Source: Janthinobacterium sp. GW458P (lineage in GTDB: Bacteria > Pseudomonadota > Gammaproteobacteria > Burkholderiales > Burkholderiaceae_D). From it: 40,061 bases of DNA. The position numbers were made by a program, and so were the translations under genes. Below, in pieces: positions 1 through 7,111 of the stretch. The stretch covers positions 1-40,061 of the forward strand of contig NZ_NEGZ01000004.1 in the NCBI RefSeq assembly GCF_002127585.1, read 5' to 3'. How positions within the stretch are numbered: the stretch's first letter is position 1; each line of letters opens with the position of its first letter. A model generated the notes under the pieces. It made no database searches. It saw nothing but the letters and a program-made list of their open reading frames with translations, and had not been told where the DNA came from.

Positions 1-685
1 GGCTGGCGCCGGCCAGCGCGCCGGCGCACATGCGCAGGATGTCGGCCGGTGCGGCCGGTTCGCGCGCCAGCAGGCAATTCTCGGCGCGCAGGCGGGCGAT
101 GGTGGCGCTGGCGCCGAAGTGATACAGCACGACAATGGCGCGCGCGGCGCCCGCCACGCTGGCCGCGCGGATCGGCGGCAGGGCGTCGTCGCCCAGTTCG
201 GCAATTTCCAGCATGATGATGTCGGCGCGCGCGCCCAGCAAGGCTTGCGGCGCCTCGGCCAGGCTGTCGCAGACGCGCACCACGTCGCAGGCGGGCATGC
301 TGGCCGTGCCGCGCAAGTCGCTGGACATGCGCATCGGCAAGGTCGTGCCGACGAGGGCCAGGCGCAGCGGGCGCGGCAGGAGGGGCGCGGAAACGGCGTC
401 GGGCGGCGCCAGCAGCTGTTGCAGGCTGTCTTGCGGCAAGTGGGCCAGCATGCCCACGTTGTGGCCCAGGTCGACCAGTTGCTTGATCAGCCCCAGCCGG
501 CGTACCTGGCTGGCGGAATACAGGCGCTGGCCGCTGGCCGAGCGCTGCGTGGCGGCAATGCCGTAGCGGCGTTCCCAGACGCGCAGGGTTTCCACCGGCA
601 CGCCGGCCAGCCGGGCGGCGGCGCCGCTGCGCAAGGCGCCGTGCTCCGCGCCCGATTCTGCATAGTCTGTCGCCGATGTCCTCAT
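1..685 (-). CDS. MerR-family transcriptional regulator, C-terminus cut by window edge
   Basis: Partial gene running off the left edge, about 228 codons visible. After a short leader, the N-terminal 80 residues form a MerR-type winged helix: the segment AARLAGVPVETLRVWERRYG is the usual recognition-helix stretch, followed by SGQRLYS and an arginine-rich helix. The rest lacks the metal-binding cysteines of classical MerR. It looks like the alpha/beta sensor half of the CarA/LitR/MlrA group, related to the cobalamin-binding fold, but I see no clear DxHxxG cobalamin motif, so the ligand is unknown. The start at 685 is the first ATG before the HTH. A promoter-like pair lies 30-60 bp upstream, in a leader holding three copies of one 8-bp motif, which suggests autoregulation. 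Family confident; role not assignable. Confidence 0.85.
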   Translation of the reverse strand, partial: MRTSATDYAESGAEHGALRSGAAARLAGVPVETLRVWERRYGIAATQRSASGQRLYSASQVRRLGLIKQLVDLGHNVGMLAHLPQDSLQQLLAPPDAVSAPLLPRPLRLALVGTTLPMRMSSDLRGTASMPACDVVRVCDSLAEAPQALLGARADIIMLEIAELGDDALPPIRAASVAGAARAIVVLYHFGASATIARLRAENCLLAREPAAPADILRMCAGALAGAS

Positions 686-788
686 GGTGACCCGTTGATG
701 AACCGTGGTTGTTTTATTGTAGCGGTTCATTGTGTGCTTGCAAGCAGTATTTGCCCGGGCTTGTGCCAGATCAAGCGGTTCATCGTGT
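686..788 (-). promoter_or_regulatory. MerR gene promoter with triple ATGAACCG motif
   Basis: On the minus strand TTGCAA (743-738), a 16-bp spacer and TACAAT (721-716) form a plausible sigma70 promoter for the MerR gene. The 8-mer ATGAACCG occurs at 698-705 and, inverted, at 723-730 and 776-783. The two inverted copies extend to AGCGGTTCATTGTG (721-734) and AGCGGTTCATCGTG (774-787), 53 bp apart, about five helical turns. The copies lie on both sides of the -10 and upstream of the -35, the geometry of an autoregulatory operator. The operator role is inference. Confidence 0.5.
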
Positions 789-1868
789 TCATGCGAACAG
801 GCTGGCCACCACATGGTTGATGGCGGCGCCGCCGGCGATCAGCCAGCAGAACAGCAGGCCGGCCAGCAGCAGGGGCTTGATGCCGGCGCGGCGGATGGCC
901 GACATATGCGTCGTCAGTCCCAGGGCCGCCATGGCCATGGCCAGCAGGGCCGTGTCGATGTCGTTGACGGCGGCCACGACGGGGCTGGCCAGCCAGCCCA
1001 GCGAGTTGAACGCCACCACGGCAATAAAAATGAAGGCAAACCAGGGGATGGCCAGTTTGGCCGCCTTGCCGTTGCCGCCCGCCTTGCTCTTGCCGCGCGC
1101 CAGCACGGCCGACAGGATGACGAGGAACGGTGCCAGCATCATCACGCGCACCATCTTGGTGATCACGGCCGCGTTCGCCGCTTCCTGGCCGATCGACTTG
1201 CCGGCCGCCACCACCTGCGCCACTTCATGCACGGTAGAACCGATGTACACGCCGAACGCCGTGGGCGTGGCGCCCAGCACATGCCAGTCCAGGTTCCACC
1301 GGTACAGCAAGGGATACAGGAAGATGGCGATGGTGCCGAACACCACGACGGTCGAGACGGCCACGGTGACGTCCTCGCTGCGGCCTTTGACGACGGGTTC
1401 CGTCGCCATCACGGCCGCCGCGCCGCAGATCGAGCTGCCGGCGCCGATCAGGATGGCGCTGTTGCGCTCCAGCTTGAACACCCTGGTGCCGAGGAACATG
1501 GCCAGGCCGAACGTGGACGCCAGCACCAGCGCGTCGATGGCGATGCCGGCCAGGCCTACCTGGCCGATATCCTGGAAGGTCAAACGGAAGCCATACAGGA
1601 TGATGCCCAGTCGCAATAACGTCTGCTTGGAAAAAGCCACGCCCGCGCCGCAGGTGGGCGCCAGGCGCGCGTAGACGCTGTTGCCGAGCACGATGCCCAG
1701 CATGATGGCCAGGGTCAGCGCGCTCATGCCGTGGCTTTGCATCCATGCCAGCTTGCCCAGCGCAATGGCGCCCCAGGCGATGATGCCGCTCAGCAGCAGG
1801 CCGGGCAGGAGGCGGCCGTAGCGGTCGGAAAAACTCGTGGTATTCGTGGTCGTCGATAGGGAAGACAT
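789..1868 (-). CDS. yeiH: YeiH-family (UPF0324) putative sulfate/sulfite exporter
   Basis: A 359-residue polytopic inner-membrane protein of the conserved YeiH family, with about ten hydrophobic segments, a GAGSSICGAAAVMAT stretch in the middle and an IGSTVHEVAQV segment typical of the family. The family is annotated as putative sulfate exporters by genetic association; transport has rarely been shown directly. I chose the ATG at 1868 because GGAG lies six bases upstream; an ATG four codons earlier (1880) is possible. The gene is divergent from a LysR regulator, the same arrangement as yeiE-yeiH in enterobacteria, where the regulator controls the exporter. The 117-bp shared region probably holds both promoters. 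Confidence 0.88.
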   Translation of the reverse strand: MSSLSTTTNTTSFSDRYGRLLPGLLLSGIIAWGAIALGKLAWMQSHGMSALTLAIMLGIVLGNSVYARLAPTCGAGVAFSKQTLLRLGIILYGFRLTFQDIGQVGLAGIAIDALVLASTFGLAMFLGTRVFKLERNSAILIGAGSSICGAAAVMATEPVVKGRSEDVTVAVSTVVVFGTIAIFLYPLLYRWNLDWHVLGATPTAFGVYIGSTVHEVAQVVAAGKSIGQEAANAAVITKMVRVMMLAPFLVILSAVLARGKSKAGGNGKAAKLAIPWFAFIFIAVVAFNSLGWLASPVVAAVNDIDTALLAMAMAALGLTTHMSAIRRAGIKPLLLAGLLFCWLIAGGAAINHVVASLFA

Positions 1869-1985
1869 GCCGTACTCCATGTTTTTATGCGTATGGCATG
1901 ACTGTACAGTGAGGCTATTAAATGGTAAAACGGATTGTTTTTGTATGTTTAACCTGAAAAATAGGTAAAGAAGGAGCGCAGCACC
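1869..1985. promoter_or_regulatory. yeiH-lysR divergent intergenic region with candidate LysR operators
   Basis: The 117-bp region carries the perfect palindrome ACTGTACAGT at 1901-1910 and an imperfect inverted repeat, GGTAAAAC (1924-1931) against GTTTAACC (1947-1954), seven of eight pairs matching. The second is AT-rich and spaced as expected for a LysR-type dimer site. AAGGAG at 1971-1976 is the ribosome-binding site of the LysR gene. The sequence shows the repeats; their use as operators is inferred from the divergent LysR layout. Confidence 0.4.
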
Positions 1986-2888
1986 ATGGCCTTGTCCTTG
2001 CGGCAACTGCAGATTTTCCTCGCCGTGGCCGACACGGGCAGCACCAGCGCGGCCGCCGAACAGATTGCGCTGTCGCAATCGGCCACCAGCGCGTCCCTGA
2101 ACGAACTGGAAACCCTGCTGGGCGCGCAGCTGTTCGACCGCGTCGGCAAGCGGCTGGTGCTCAACGACAATGGCCGCCTGCTGTTGCCGCAGGCGCGGCA
2201 GATGCGCGACGGGGCCGCCAGCATCGAGCGCCAGTTCGCGGGCGCCGACCCGTCCGTGCCCGTCAGCCTGCAGATCGGCGCCAGCACGACCATCGGCATT
2301 TATTTATTGCCGCAGATCCTGGCGCAGGCGGCGCAGCAGTACGGGCGCAGCATTCCGCAGGTGACGATCGCCAACACGGCCGACATTGCGGCCGCCGTGG
2401 CGGCATTTCGCGTCGACATCGGCCTGATCGAAGGGCCGTGCCATGAACCTGGCTTGCTGGTGGAACCCTGGCTGACGGACCAGATGCTGATCGTGGCCGC
2501 GCCCGCGCACCCGCTGGCGCAGCTGCGCCACCTGCTCAGCTTTGCCGAGCTGAACCAGGCGGGCTGGCTGCTGCGCGAGGCGGGTTCGGGCACGCGCGAA
2601 GCCGTGGAGCAGGCGCTGGTGCCCTACCTGCACTATCTGCGCCCCGCGGGCGAGTTCAGCAATTCGGAAGCCATCAAGTACGGCGCGGCGGCCGGCCTGG
2701 GCATCGCCTGCCTGTCGCGCGTCGTCGTGGCCGATTTGCTGGCCAGCGGGCAACTGGTGGAGCTGGACACCATGCTGCCGCCCCTGGAGCGCAATTTTTA
2801 TCTGATCCGGCAATCGAAAAAAATCCTCTCGCCGCGCCTGGCCGGCTTCCTGGAGCTGTGCCGCCACGCCTCGCGCATGGGCGGCTAG
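1986..2888 (+). CDS. LysR-family regulator, YeiE-like
   Basis: A 300-residue LysR-type regulator. The N-terminal winged helix is clear (MALSLRQLQIFLAVADTGST, then AAAEQIALSQSATSASLNEL), followed by the linker helix and a periplasmic-binding-protein-like sensor domain from about residue 90. The sensor contains IGASTTIGIYLLP and REAGSGTREAVE, the latter a loop typical of CysB-like and YeiE-like sensors that bind small sulfur oxyanions. The start has a good AAGGAG ribosome-binding site. Being divergent from a yeiH homologue supports a YeiE-like role in sulfite or sulfate stress, with the protein regulating its neighbour and itself. The ligand is inferred from context, not from visible binding residues. 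Confidence 0.85.
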   Translation: MALSLRQLQIFLAVADTGSTSAAAEQIALSQSATSASLNELETLLGAQLFDRVGKRLVLNDNGRLLLPQARQMRDGAASIERQFAGADPSVPVSLQIGASTTIGIYLLPQILAQAAQQYGRSIPQVTIANTADIAAAVAAFRVDIGLIEGPCHEPGLLVEPWLTDQMLIVAAPAHPLAQLRHLLSFAELNQAGWLLREAGSGTREAVEQALVPYLHYLRPAGEFSNSEAIKYGAAAGLGIACLSRVVVADLLASGQLVELDTMLPPLERNFYLIRQSKKILSPRLAGFLELCRHASRMGG

Positions 2889-2902
2889 CGGGCGCACGCG
2901 GC

Positions 2903-2942
2903 TTGACTGTGTTCCATATATGGAATAAATTCCCATATATGG
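2903..2942 (+). promoter_or_regulatory. Promoter with two CCATATATGG operators overlapping the XRE start codon
   Basis: TTGACT (2903-2908), exactly 17 bp, then TAAATT (2926-2931) form a sigma70-like promoter whose start point would fall near 2938-2939, which is the ATG of the XRE gene. The perfect palindrome TTCCATATATGGAA (2912-2925) fills most of the spacer. A second copy of the core CCATATATGG (2933-2942) covers the predicted start point and the ATG itself. The two centres are 19 bp apart. This is the layout of a self-repressed promoter giving a leaderless message. Confidence 0.6.
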
Positions 2943-3511
2943 AAAATCATATTGCGAACGAAGACAACGCCGAACAGCGGCTGGCGGCGCGCCTGAAACA
3001 GTTGCGCGTGGAGCGGGGCTGGTCGCTGGACCAGCTGGCGAACGTGAGCCAGGTCAGCCGCGCCACCCTGTCGCGCCTGGAAAACGGCGACGTCAGCCCG
3101 ACGACAGCCGTGCTGGGCAAGCTGTGTACGGCCTATGGCCTGGCCATGTCGCGCCTGCTGCGCATGGTCGAGGACGATTTCCCGCCCCTGCTGCGGCGGG
3201 CACAGCAAAGCGTGTGGACGGACCCGGACACCGGTTTTATTCGCCGCTGCGTCTCGCCGCCGTCGCGCGACCTGGCCGGCGAAGCGCTCGAATGCACGCT
3301 CGGCGCCGGCTTGACGATATCGTATGCCGCCTCGCCCCGGCCCGGCATGGAACACCATCTGCTGCTGCAGGAAGGCAAGCTCAACGTGACGGTCGATGGC
3401 AAATCCCACGACTTGCTGGCAGGCGACTGCCTGCGCTACCAGCTGCACGGCCCCAGCGCTTTTGTCACGCCGCCGGACAGCGGCGCCCGCTATGTTCTCT
3501 TTCTCGTCTGA
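2939..3511 (+). CDS. XRE-family regulator with C-terminal cupin domain
   Basis: A 190-residue regulator. Residues 13-70 are a Cro/C1-type helix-turn-helix (LKQLRVERGWSLDQLANVSQ, then VSRATLSRLENGDVSPT). Residues 105-190 are a cupin-like beta barrel (GMEHHLLLQEGKLNVTVDGK, then LLAGDCLRYQ), where small-molecule ligands bind in this family. I chose the ATG at 2939 because it directly precedes the conserved region; it has no Shine-Dalgarno sequence and may be read from a leaderless message (see the overlapping promoter). The gene is followed after seven bases by a GNAT acetyltransferase, so the two form an operon. XRE-cupin proteins often control amino-acid, polyamine or detoxification genes, but the target here is unknown. 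Confidence 0.85.
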   Translation: MENHIANEDNAEQRLAARLKQLRVERGWSLDQLANVSQVSRATLSRLENGDVSPTTAVLGKLCTAYGLAMSRLLRMVEDDFPPLLRRAQQSVWTDPDTGFIRRCVSPPSRDLAGEALECTLGAGLTISYAASPRPGMEHHLLLQEGKLNVTVDGKSHDLLAGDCLRYQLHGPSAFVTPPDSGARYVLFLV

Positions 3512-3518
3512 GGCCGCC

Positions 3519-4043
3519 ATGCCACCCTTGCTGCGTCTGTTTACTTCCGCCGATATTCGTGAGCGCCTGCCGGAGCTGGGCGCCTTGCTGCAGGCCTGCG
3601 TGCACGACGGCGCCAGCATCGGTTTCATCTTGCCCTTTGACGCGGCGGCCAGCCGGGCATTCTGGACCGACAACGTCTTGCCGGCCGTGGCGCGCGGCGT
3701 GCGCCTGCTGCTGGTGGCCGAAGTGGAAGGGGTGCTGGCGGGCGCCGTGCAGCTGGACTGGGATACCAACCCCAACCAGGCGCACCGGGCCGAAGTGCGC
3801 AAGCTGCTCGTCGCGCCCGCTTACCGCCGCCACGGCATCGCGCGCCAGCTGATGCGGGTGCTGGAAGACCAGGCGCGCCTGTTGCCGCGCAGCCTGCTGA
3901 CCCTGGACACGCGCAGCGATGACCATGCGCAAGCGCTGTATCTGTCGCTCGGCTACGTGGCGGCGGGCAGCATCCCCGGCTATGCGCTGGCGCCGGCCGG
4001 CGACCGGCTGGACGCCACCACCATCATGTACAAGCGGCTGTAG
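3519..4043 (+). CDS. GNAT-family N-acetyltransferase
   Basis: A 174-residue single-domain GNAT protein. The acetyl-CoA-binding motif A is visible as AEVRKLLVAPAYRRHGIARQ (the V..aYRr.GIa pattern), followed by the beta5 stretch LLTLDTRSDD and the motif-B segment ALYLSLGYVAAGSIPGYA. GAGG at 3510-3513, overlapping the stop of the preceding XRE-cupin gene, is the ribosome-binding site, so the two are probably translated from one message. The substrate cannot be read from sequence. The C-terminal pattern, a tyrosine-rich end with YALAPAGDRLDATTIMYK, is common in family members annotated only as GNAT. The pairing suggests the acetylated molecule, or a relative of it, may be the cupin ligand; that is inference. 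Confidence 0.85.
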   Translation: MPPLLRLFTSADIRERLPELGALLQACVHDGASIGFILPFDAAASRAFWTDNVLPAVARGVRLLLVAEVEGVLAGAVQLDWDTNPNQAHRAEVRKLLVAPAYRRHGIARQLMRVLEDQARLLPRSLLTLDTRSDDHAQALYLSLGYVAAGSIPGYALAPAGDRLDATTIMYKRL

Positions 4044-4077
4044 CGTAGTCCCGACTGAGCCGCCGTGGCGGGGGAAC

Positions 4078-5466
4078 TCAGGCTTTCCGCCGCGCTCTAA
4101 CGCTTGCGGCAGGCCGGTTTGCCGGCGCGGTAACCTCCCGGGTAGCCTGCACGGCCACCAGGCTGATGCCGTGCGCCACTTGGGCGGGAAGCTGATCACG
4201 GCTCAGCTTGAAGATGCCCACCGTGCCCGACAGCAAGGTGGCGCGTTGCTGCATGCTGGCCGCCGCCGTCGACGCCTGTTCCACCAGGGCCGCGTTTTGC
4301 TGCGTCACCTGCTCCATCTGCACGATGGCGGCATTGACTTGTTCGATGCCCGACAATTGCTCGCCGCTGGCCACGCTGATTTCGCCCATGATATTTGTTA
4401 CCCGGTGCACGCTGGCCACGATGTCGCGCATGGTGGCGCCGGCCGTGTCGACCAGGCGCGCGCCCGCGTCGACCCGCTCGACGGAGTCGCCGATCAGCTG
4501 CTTGATTTCCCGCGCCGCCCCGGCCGAGCGCTGCGCCAGGGTGCGCACTTCCGCGGCCACGACGGCAAAGCCGCGCCCCTGTTCCCCGGCCCGCGCCGCT
4601 TCCACGGCCGCGTTCAGGGCGAGGATATTTGTCTGGAAGGCGATGGCGTCGATGACGCCGATGATGTCAACGATCTTTTTCGACGACGCATTGATCGCGC
4701 TCATGGTATCGATGACTTCTGCCACCACTGTACCCCCTTTGCCGGCCACGTCGGCGGCCGATTGCGCCAGCTGGTTGGCTTGCCGCGCGTGGTCCGCATT
4801 TTGCTTGACGGTGCCCGTCAGCGTTTCCATCGAGGCGGCCGTGCGTTCCAGCGAACTCGCTTGCGCCTGCGTGCGCTGCGACAGGTCCAGGTTGCCGGCG
4901 GCGATCTCGCCCGAGGCGCCCGCGATCTCGTGCGTGCCGCCGCGCACCTCGCCGACGATATTGATCAAACTCGTGTTCATGTCCTTCAGCGCCTGCAGCA
5001 ATTGCCCCACTTCATCGCCGGAATCGACGCGGATATGCTCGCTCAAGTCGCCTCCGGCCACCTTGCGCGCCACCTTGACGGCATGCCGCAAGGGCCGCAC
5101 GATGCCGCTGCTGATGAACCAGGCCGTCGCCAGGCTCAGCACGCCGCCGACGAGGCCCAGCGCGATGATCAGCATGCTCGTATCGCGCGCGCGCGCCATG
5201 GCCGTCCCGGCCGCCGCGCGCATCAGGGCCGACTGCGCGGCGATCTGCTGGTCGAGGTCGCTTAGGGCGGACGGCGCCAGCGTACTGTTGCGCGTGGCCT
5301 GCAATTGCGCGATGCGCGCGTAGCGCTGGTTCACGCTGCTGTCGATTTCGCCGCTGACCGCCGACAATTGCCAGGTGCTGATGCCGACGACCACAGCCAG
5401 CAAAAGCGAAGCGAGCAAAAAGCCTGTCGTCAGCCGTACACCGATGCGTATGTTTGAAATATTCAT
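4078..5466 (-). CDS. Methyl-accepting chemotaxis protein with shortened periplasmic domain
   Basis: A 462-residue transducer: TM1 at about 11-31, a periplasmic stretch of only about 65 residues, TM2 at about 97-119, a HAMP domain (start [20 protein letters not shown]), and a full cytoplasmic signalling coiled coil. The hairpin tip that contacts CheA and CheW is intact ([20 protein letters not shown]). Tar-like or 4HB receptors usually have a periplasmic domain of about 150 residues, so roughly half the ligand domain is missing while the reading frame and both membrane segments are kept. There is no C-terminal CheR/CheB-docking pentapeptide. The start at 5466 has GAGGGG just upstream. The ligand is unknown; no other chemotaxis gene is nearby. 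Confidence 0.9.
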   Translation of the reverse strand: MNISNIRIGVRLTTGFLLASLLLAVVVGISTWQLSAVSGEIDSSVNQRYARIAQLQATRNSTLAPSALSDLDQQIAAQSALMRAAAGTAMARARDTSMLIIALGLVGGVLSLATAWFISSGIVRPLRHAVKVARKVAGGDLSEHIRVDSGDEVGQLLQALKDMNTSLINIVGEVRGGTHEIAGASGEIAAGNLDLSQRTQAQASSLERTAASMETLTGTVKQNADHARQANQLAQSAADVAGKGGTVVAEVIDTMSAINASSKKIVDIIGVIDAIAFQTNILALNAAVEAARAGEQGRGFAVVAAEVRTLAQRSAGAAREIKQLIGDSVERVDAGARLVDTAGATMRDIVASVHRVTNIMGEISVASGEQLSGIEQVNAAIVQMEQVTQQNAALVEQASTAAASMQQRATLLSGTVGIFKLSRDQLPAQVAHGISLVAVQATREVTAPANRPAASVRARRKA

Positions 5467-5828
5467 GTCCCCTCAGCTGTTGTCCCATGGTGGCCGTGCC
5501 CCATGCGGCGGCGGGGCGCGGCGCTTGCCCCTGAAGTTGCTGGGGTGAAATGAGTGTAGCAGTGCGGTACTAAGTAATCTATAAATATTTCCATATTGGA
5601 ATTAGTCACTGCCTGTTTAGCAACAGCTTGGGCCACAGCGGGCAAGGACGTGCCGGCATGGGCGCGCGTGCGCAAGGGGTGTTGCCGGATAAAATCACCC
5701 ACCGCATTACAGAGTTATCCTACTTCCATACCCGGCATCGTCCGACTGGCGCCCACGGTTGGCCCGCCTACACTGTTTCTTGTACAGACCCGGCGGCGGG
5801 TCATTCTTCTTATCCACAGGAGGTTGAC
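5467..5828. other. 362-bp non-coding region between the chemoreceptor and DUF378 genes
   Basis: No convincing gene. It holds an AT-rich island (about 5571-5610) that probably contains the chemoreceptor promoter on the minus strand, although I could not find a sigma28 (FliA) consensus. Within it TTCCATATTGGAA (5589-5601) resembles the XRE operator but with a 3-bp instead of a 4-bp centre. Close to the DUF378 gene lies the hairpin described separately (5787-5812). The remaining sequence shows nothing I can name. Confidence 0.5.
5787..5812 (+). terminator. Hairpin with T-rich tail just upstream of the DUF378 gene
   Basis: GACCCG (5787-5792), loop GCGG, CGGGTC (5797-5802), then ATTCTTCTTA. It ends about seven bases before the strong AGGAGG ribosome-binding site (5819-5824). 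It could be an intrinsic terminator, or a leader attenuator for the DUF378 transcript; the T-tract is interrupted, so efficiency is doubtful. Confidence 0.4.
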
Positions 5829-6092
5829 ATGGCGAATATCCAGGCAGGATCGGACGGTGCTGCAAACGAGGAAATGACGGCAAAGCGCCTGAATGTGGTC
5901 GACTGGATCTCGATGATCCTGCTGATCGTGGGCGGCTTGAACTGGGCGCTCGTGGGCCTGTTCGACATCGACATCGTGGCCCGCATCTTGGGCGCCATGA
6001 CGACGGCGTCGCGCGGCGTGTACGTGCTGGTGGGGCTGGCGGCGCTGTATTCCATCTATCTGTGCGTGCGCAAGCTGCCCGCCAAGCCTTAG
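5829..6092 (+). CDS. DUF378 small membrane protein
   Basis: An 87-residue protein with two hydrophobic segments, about 29-50 and 63-79. The first carries the DUF378 signature WISMILLIVGGLNWALVGLF, and the second ends in a short basic tail. DUF378 proteins are small inner-membrane proteins of unknown function. The start is well fixed by AGGAGG five bases upstream; the in-frame ATG 15 codons later lacks this. The next gene follows after 12 bases, so the two are probably co-transcribed. Function unknown. Confidence 0.85.
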   Translation: MANIQAGSDGAANEEMTAKRLNVVDWISMILLIVGGLNWALVGLFDIDIVARILGAMTTASRGVYVLVGLAALYSIYLCVRKLPAKP

Positions 6093-6104
6093 GTGGGAGG
6101 GCGC

Positions 6105-6455
6105 ATGCCAGCCGGTGCCAGTCCCAAGCGCGAGCGCGAATTCAGGAAGCTGGAAAAAGAGTTCAGGCAGGAAGGGCGCTATCGGGGCCGCGAGGATGAA
6201 GTGGCCGCCCGCATCGTGAACAAGCAAAGGGCGCAGGCGGGGGAAACGCGGGCGGTGCCCGAGCGGAAAAATACCAGCAGCCCAGGCTCGGATGCGCCAG
6301 CGTCAGACCTGCCCATTGCCGGCTACCAGCATTTGACGGTTGCGCAGATCCGCGACAAGCTGGGCGGTCTTTCCGCCGCCCAGTTACGGCGCCTGCGCGA
6401 CTATGAGGCGGCGCACAAGAAGCGCAAGGGCGTGCTGCAGGCGCTGGGAGCTTGA
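6105..6455 (+). CDS. Small highly charged protein, unknown function
   Basis: A 116-residue soluble protein with a very basic and acidic N-terminal half (KREREFRKLEKEFRQEGRYR, then GREDEVAARIVNKQRA), a loose serine-rich linker, and a compact C-terminal helical segment (LPIAGYQHLTVAQIRDKLGG, then LSAAQLRRLRDYEAAHKKRK). Proteins with this pattern appear in databases under vague names such as plasmid stabilisation protein, on weak grounds; I do not assign that function. The start at 6105 is set by GGGAGG a few bases upstream. It sits 12 bases after the DUF378 gene and is likely its operon partner. The C-terminal segment resembles short Rho-N/SAP-like helical motifs, which may bind nucleic acid; that is speculative. 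Confidence 0.7.
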   Translation: MPAGASPKREREFRKLEKEFRQEGRYRGREDEVAARIVNKQRAQAGETRAVPERKNTSSPGSDAPASDLPIAGYQHLTVAQIRDKLGGLSAAQLRRLRDYEAAHKKRKGVLQALGA

Positions 6456-6498
6456 TCTGGCGTCAGGACTTGATGCCGTGTGCCCGTGCATGCATGCG

Positions 6499-6538
6499 CG
6501 CTGCTTACATTCGCTTATCGCTGCTTACATCCGCTTAT
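6499..6538. repeat. 20-bp tandem repeat, two copies
   Basis: CGCTGCTTACATTCGCTTAT (6499-6518) is followed directly by the same 20-mer with one T-to-C change (6519-6538). It lies in the 92-bp gap between two convergent genes, close to the stop of the cytochrome gene. It is probably a recent slippage or duplication event. Confidence 0.85.
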
Positions 6539-6547
6539 TTCATGCGA

Positions 6548-6955
6548 TTACTGCGTGCGCAGGTAGGCCAGCAGATCGGCCACTTGCTGCGCATTGCCGA
6601 TGCCCCAGAAGCGCATGTTGTTTCCAGGAATGAAGTCGCTCGGTGCTTGCAGGAAGCTGGCCAGGTTTTGTTCGGTCCAGACGAGATTCGCGTTCTTCAT
6701 GGCGGCCGAGTATTTATAGTCGGTGGTGGCGCCGGCCTTGCGGCCGATCACCCCCGTCAGCTTGGGGCCGAAGCCGCCGCGCGCCGCAGGCCCTACCTGG
6801 TGACAGGAGGCGCACTTGCGAAACGCGGCCTTGCCCGCTTCGGCATTGCCTTTCAAGGCGGCGGGAGCGGCCGCATTTACCATGGCGGCGGGCGCCAGCA
6901 GCAGGGCCGCCGCGGCAAGAGGGGAGAACCGGCGAAAAAGATATGTGGATGTCAT
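6548..6955 (-). CDS. Secreted class I c-type cytochrome
   Basis: A 135-residue protein with a Sec signal peptide (residues 1 to about 29, ending near MVNAAA) and one haem-binding CASCH motif at 48-52. Met114 in PGNNMRFWG is the likely sixth haem ligand. Size and the FGPKLTGVIGRKAG stretch fit the cytochrome c2/c550 group, small periplasmic electron carriers. I chose the ATG at 6955 because it directly precedes a normal signal sequence; a TTG eleven codons upstream is less likely. There is no strong ribosome-binding site. The partner redox enzyme is not in the window. Confidence 0.9.
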   Translation of the reverse strand: MTSTYLFRRFSPLAAAALLLAPAAMVNAAAPAALKGNAEAGKAAFRKCASCHQVGPAARGGFGPKLTGVIGRKAGATTDYKYSAAMKNANLVWTEQNLASFLQAPSDFIPGNNMRFWGIGNAQQVADLLAYLRTQ

Positions 6956-7027
6956 CGGTGAGGCGGAAGTGCGCGATATGGCAAGCAATGACGCATTTTA
7001 CAGGCGGGCATCCAAACCTGCCCGTTA

Positions 7028-7053
7028 GTGATGCAACCATGTGATGCAACCAT
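7028..7053. repeat. 13-bp perfect tandem repeat
   Basis: GTGATGCAACCAT occurs twice in direct tandem (7028-7040 and 7041-7053) in the region between the exporter stop and the cytochrome start. Both genes are on the minus strand, so this lies upstream of the cytochrome gene and could touch its promoter. No function assigned. Confidence 0.8.
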
Positions 7054-7111
7054 GCCAGGCGGCCAAGCGCGGGCGTGGCGCAGTCAGCACAGCGGAACTG
7101 GCTCGACACCG

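Noticed and set aside
1986..2888. The LysR gene considered as PhcA, the missing Phc master regulator
   Set aside because: It is divergent from yeiH and has a YeiE/CysB-type sensor domain; the layout fits YeiE much better, and it lies 15 kb from the phc-like operon.
5589..5601. TTCCATATTGGAA as a third binding site for the XRE-cupin regulator
   Set aside because: The centre is 3 bp instead of 4 bp, so the arms would face differently; a single imperfect match in an AT-rich island is weak evidence.
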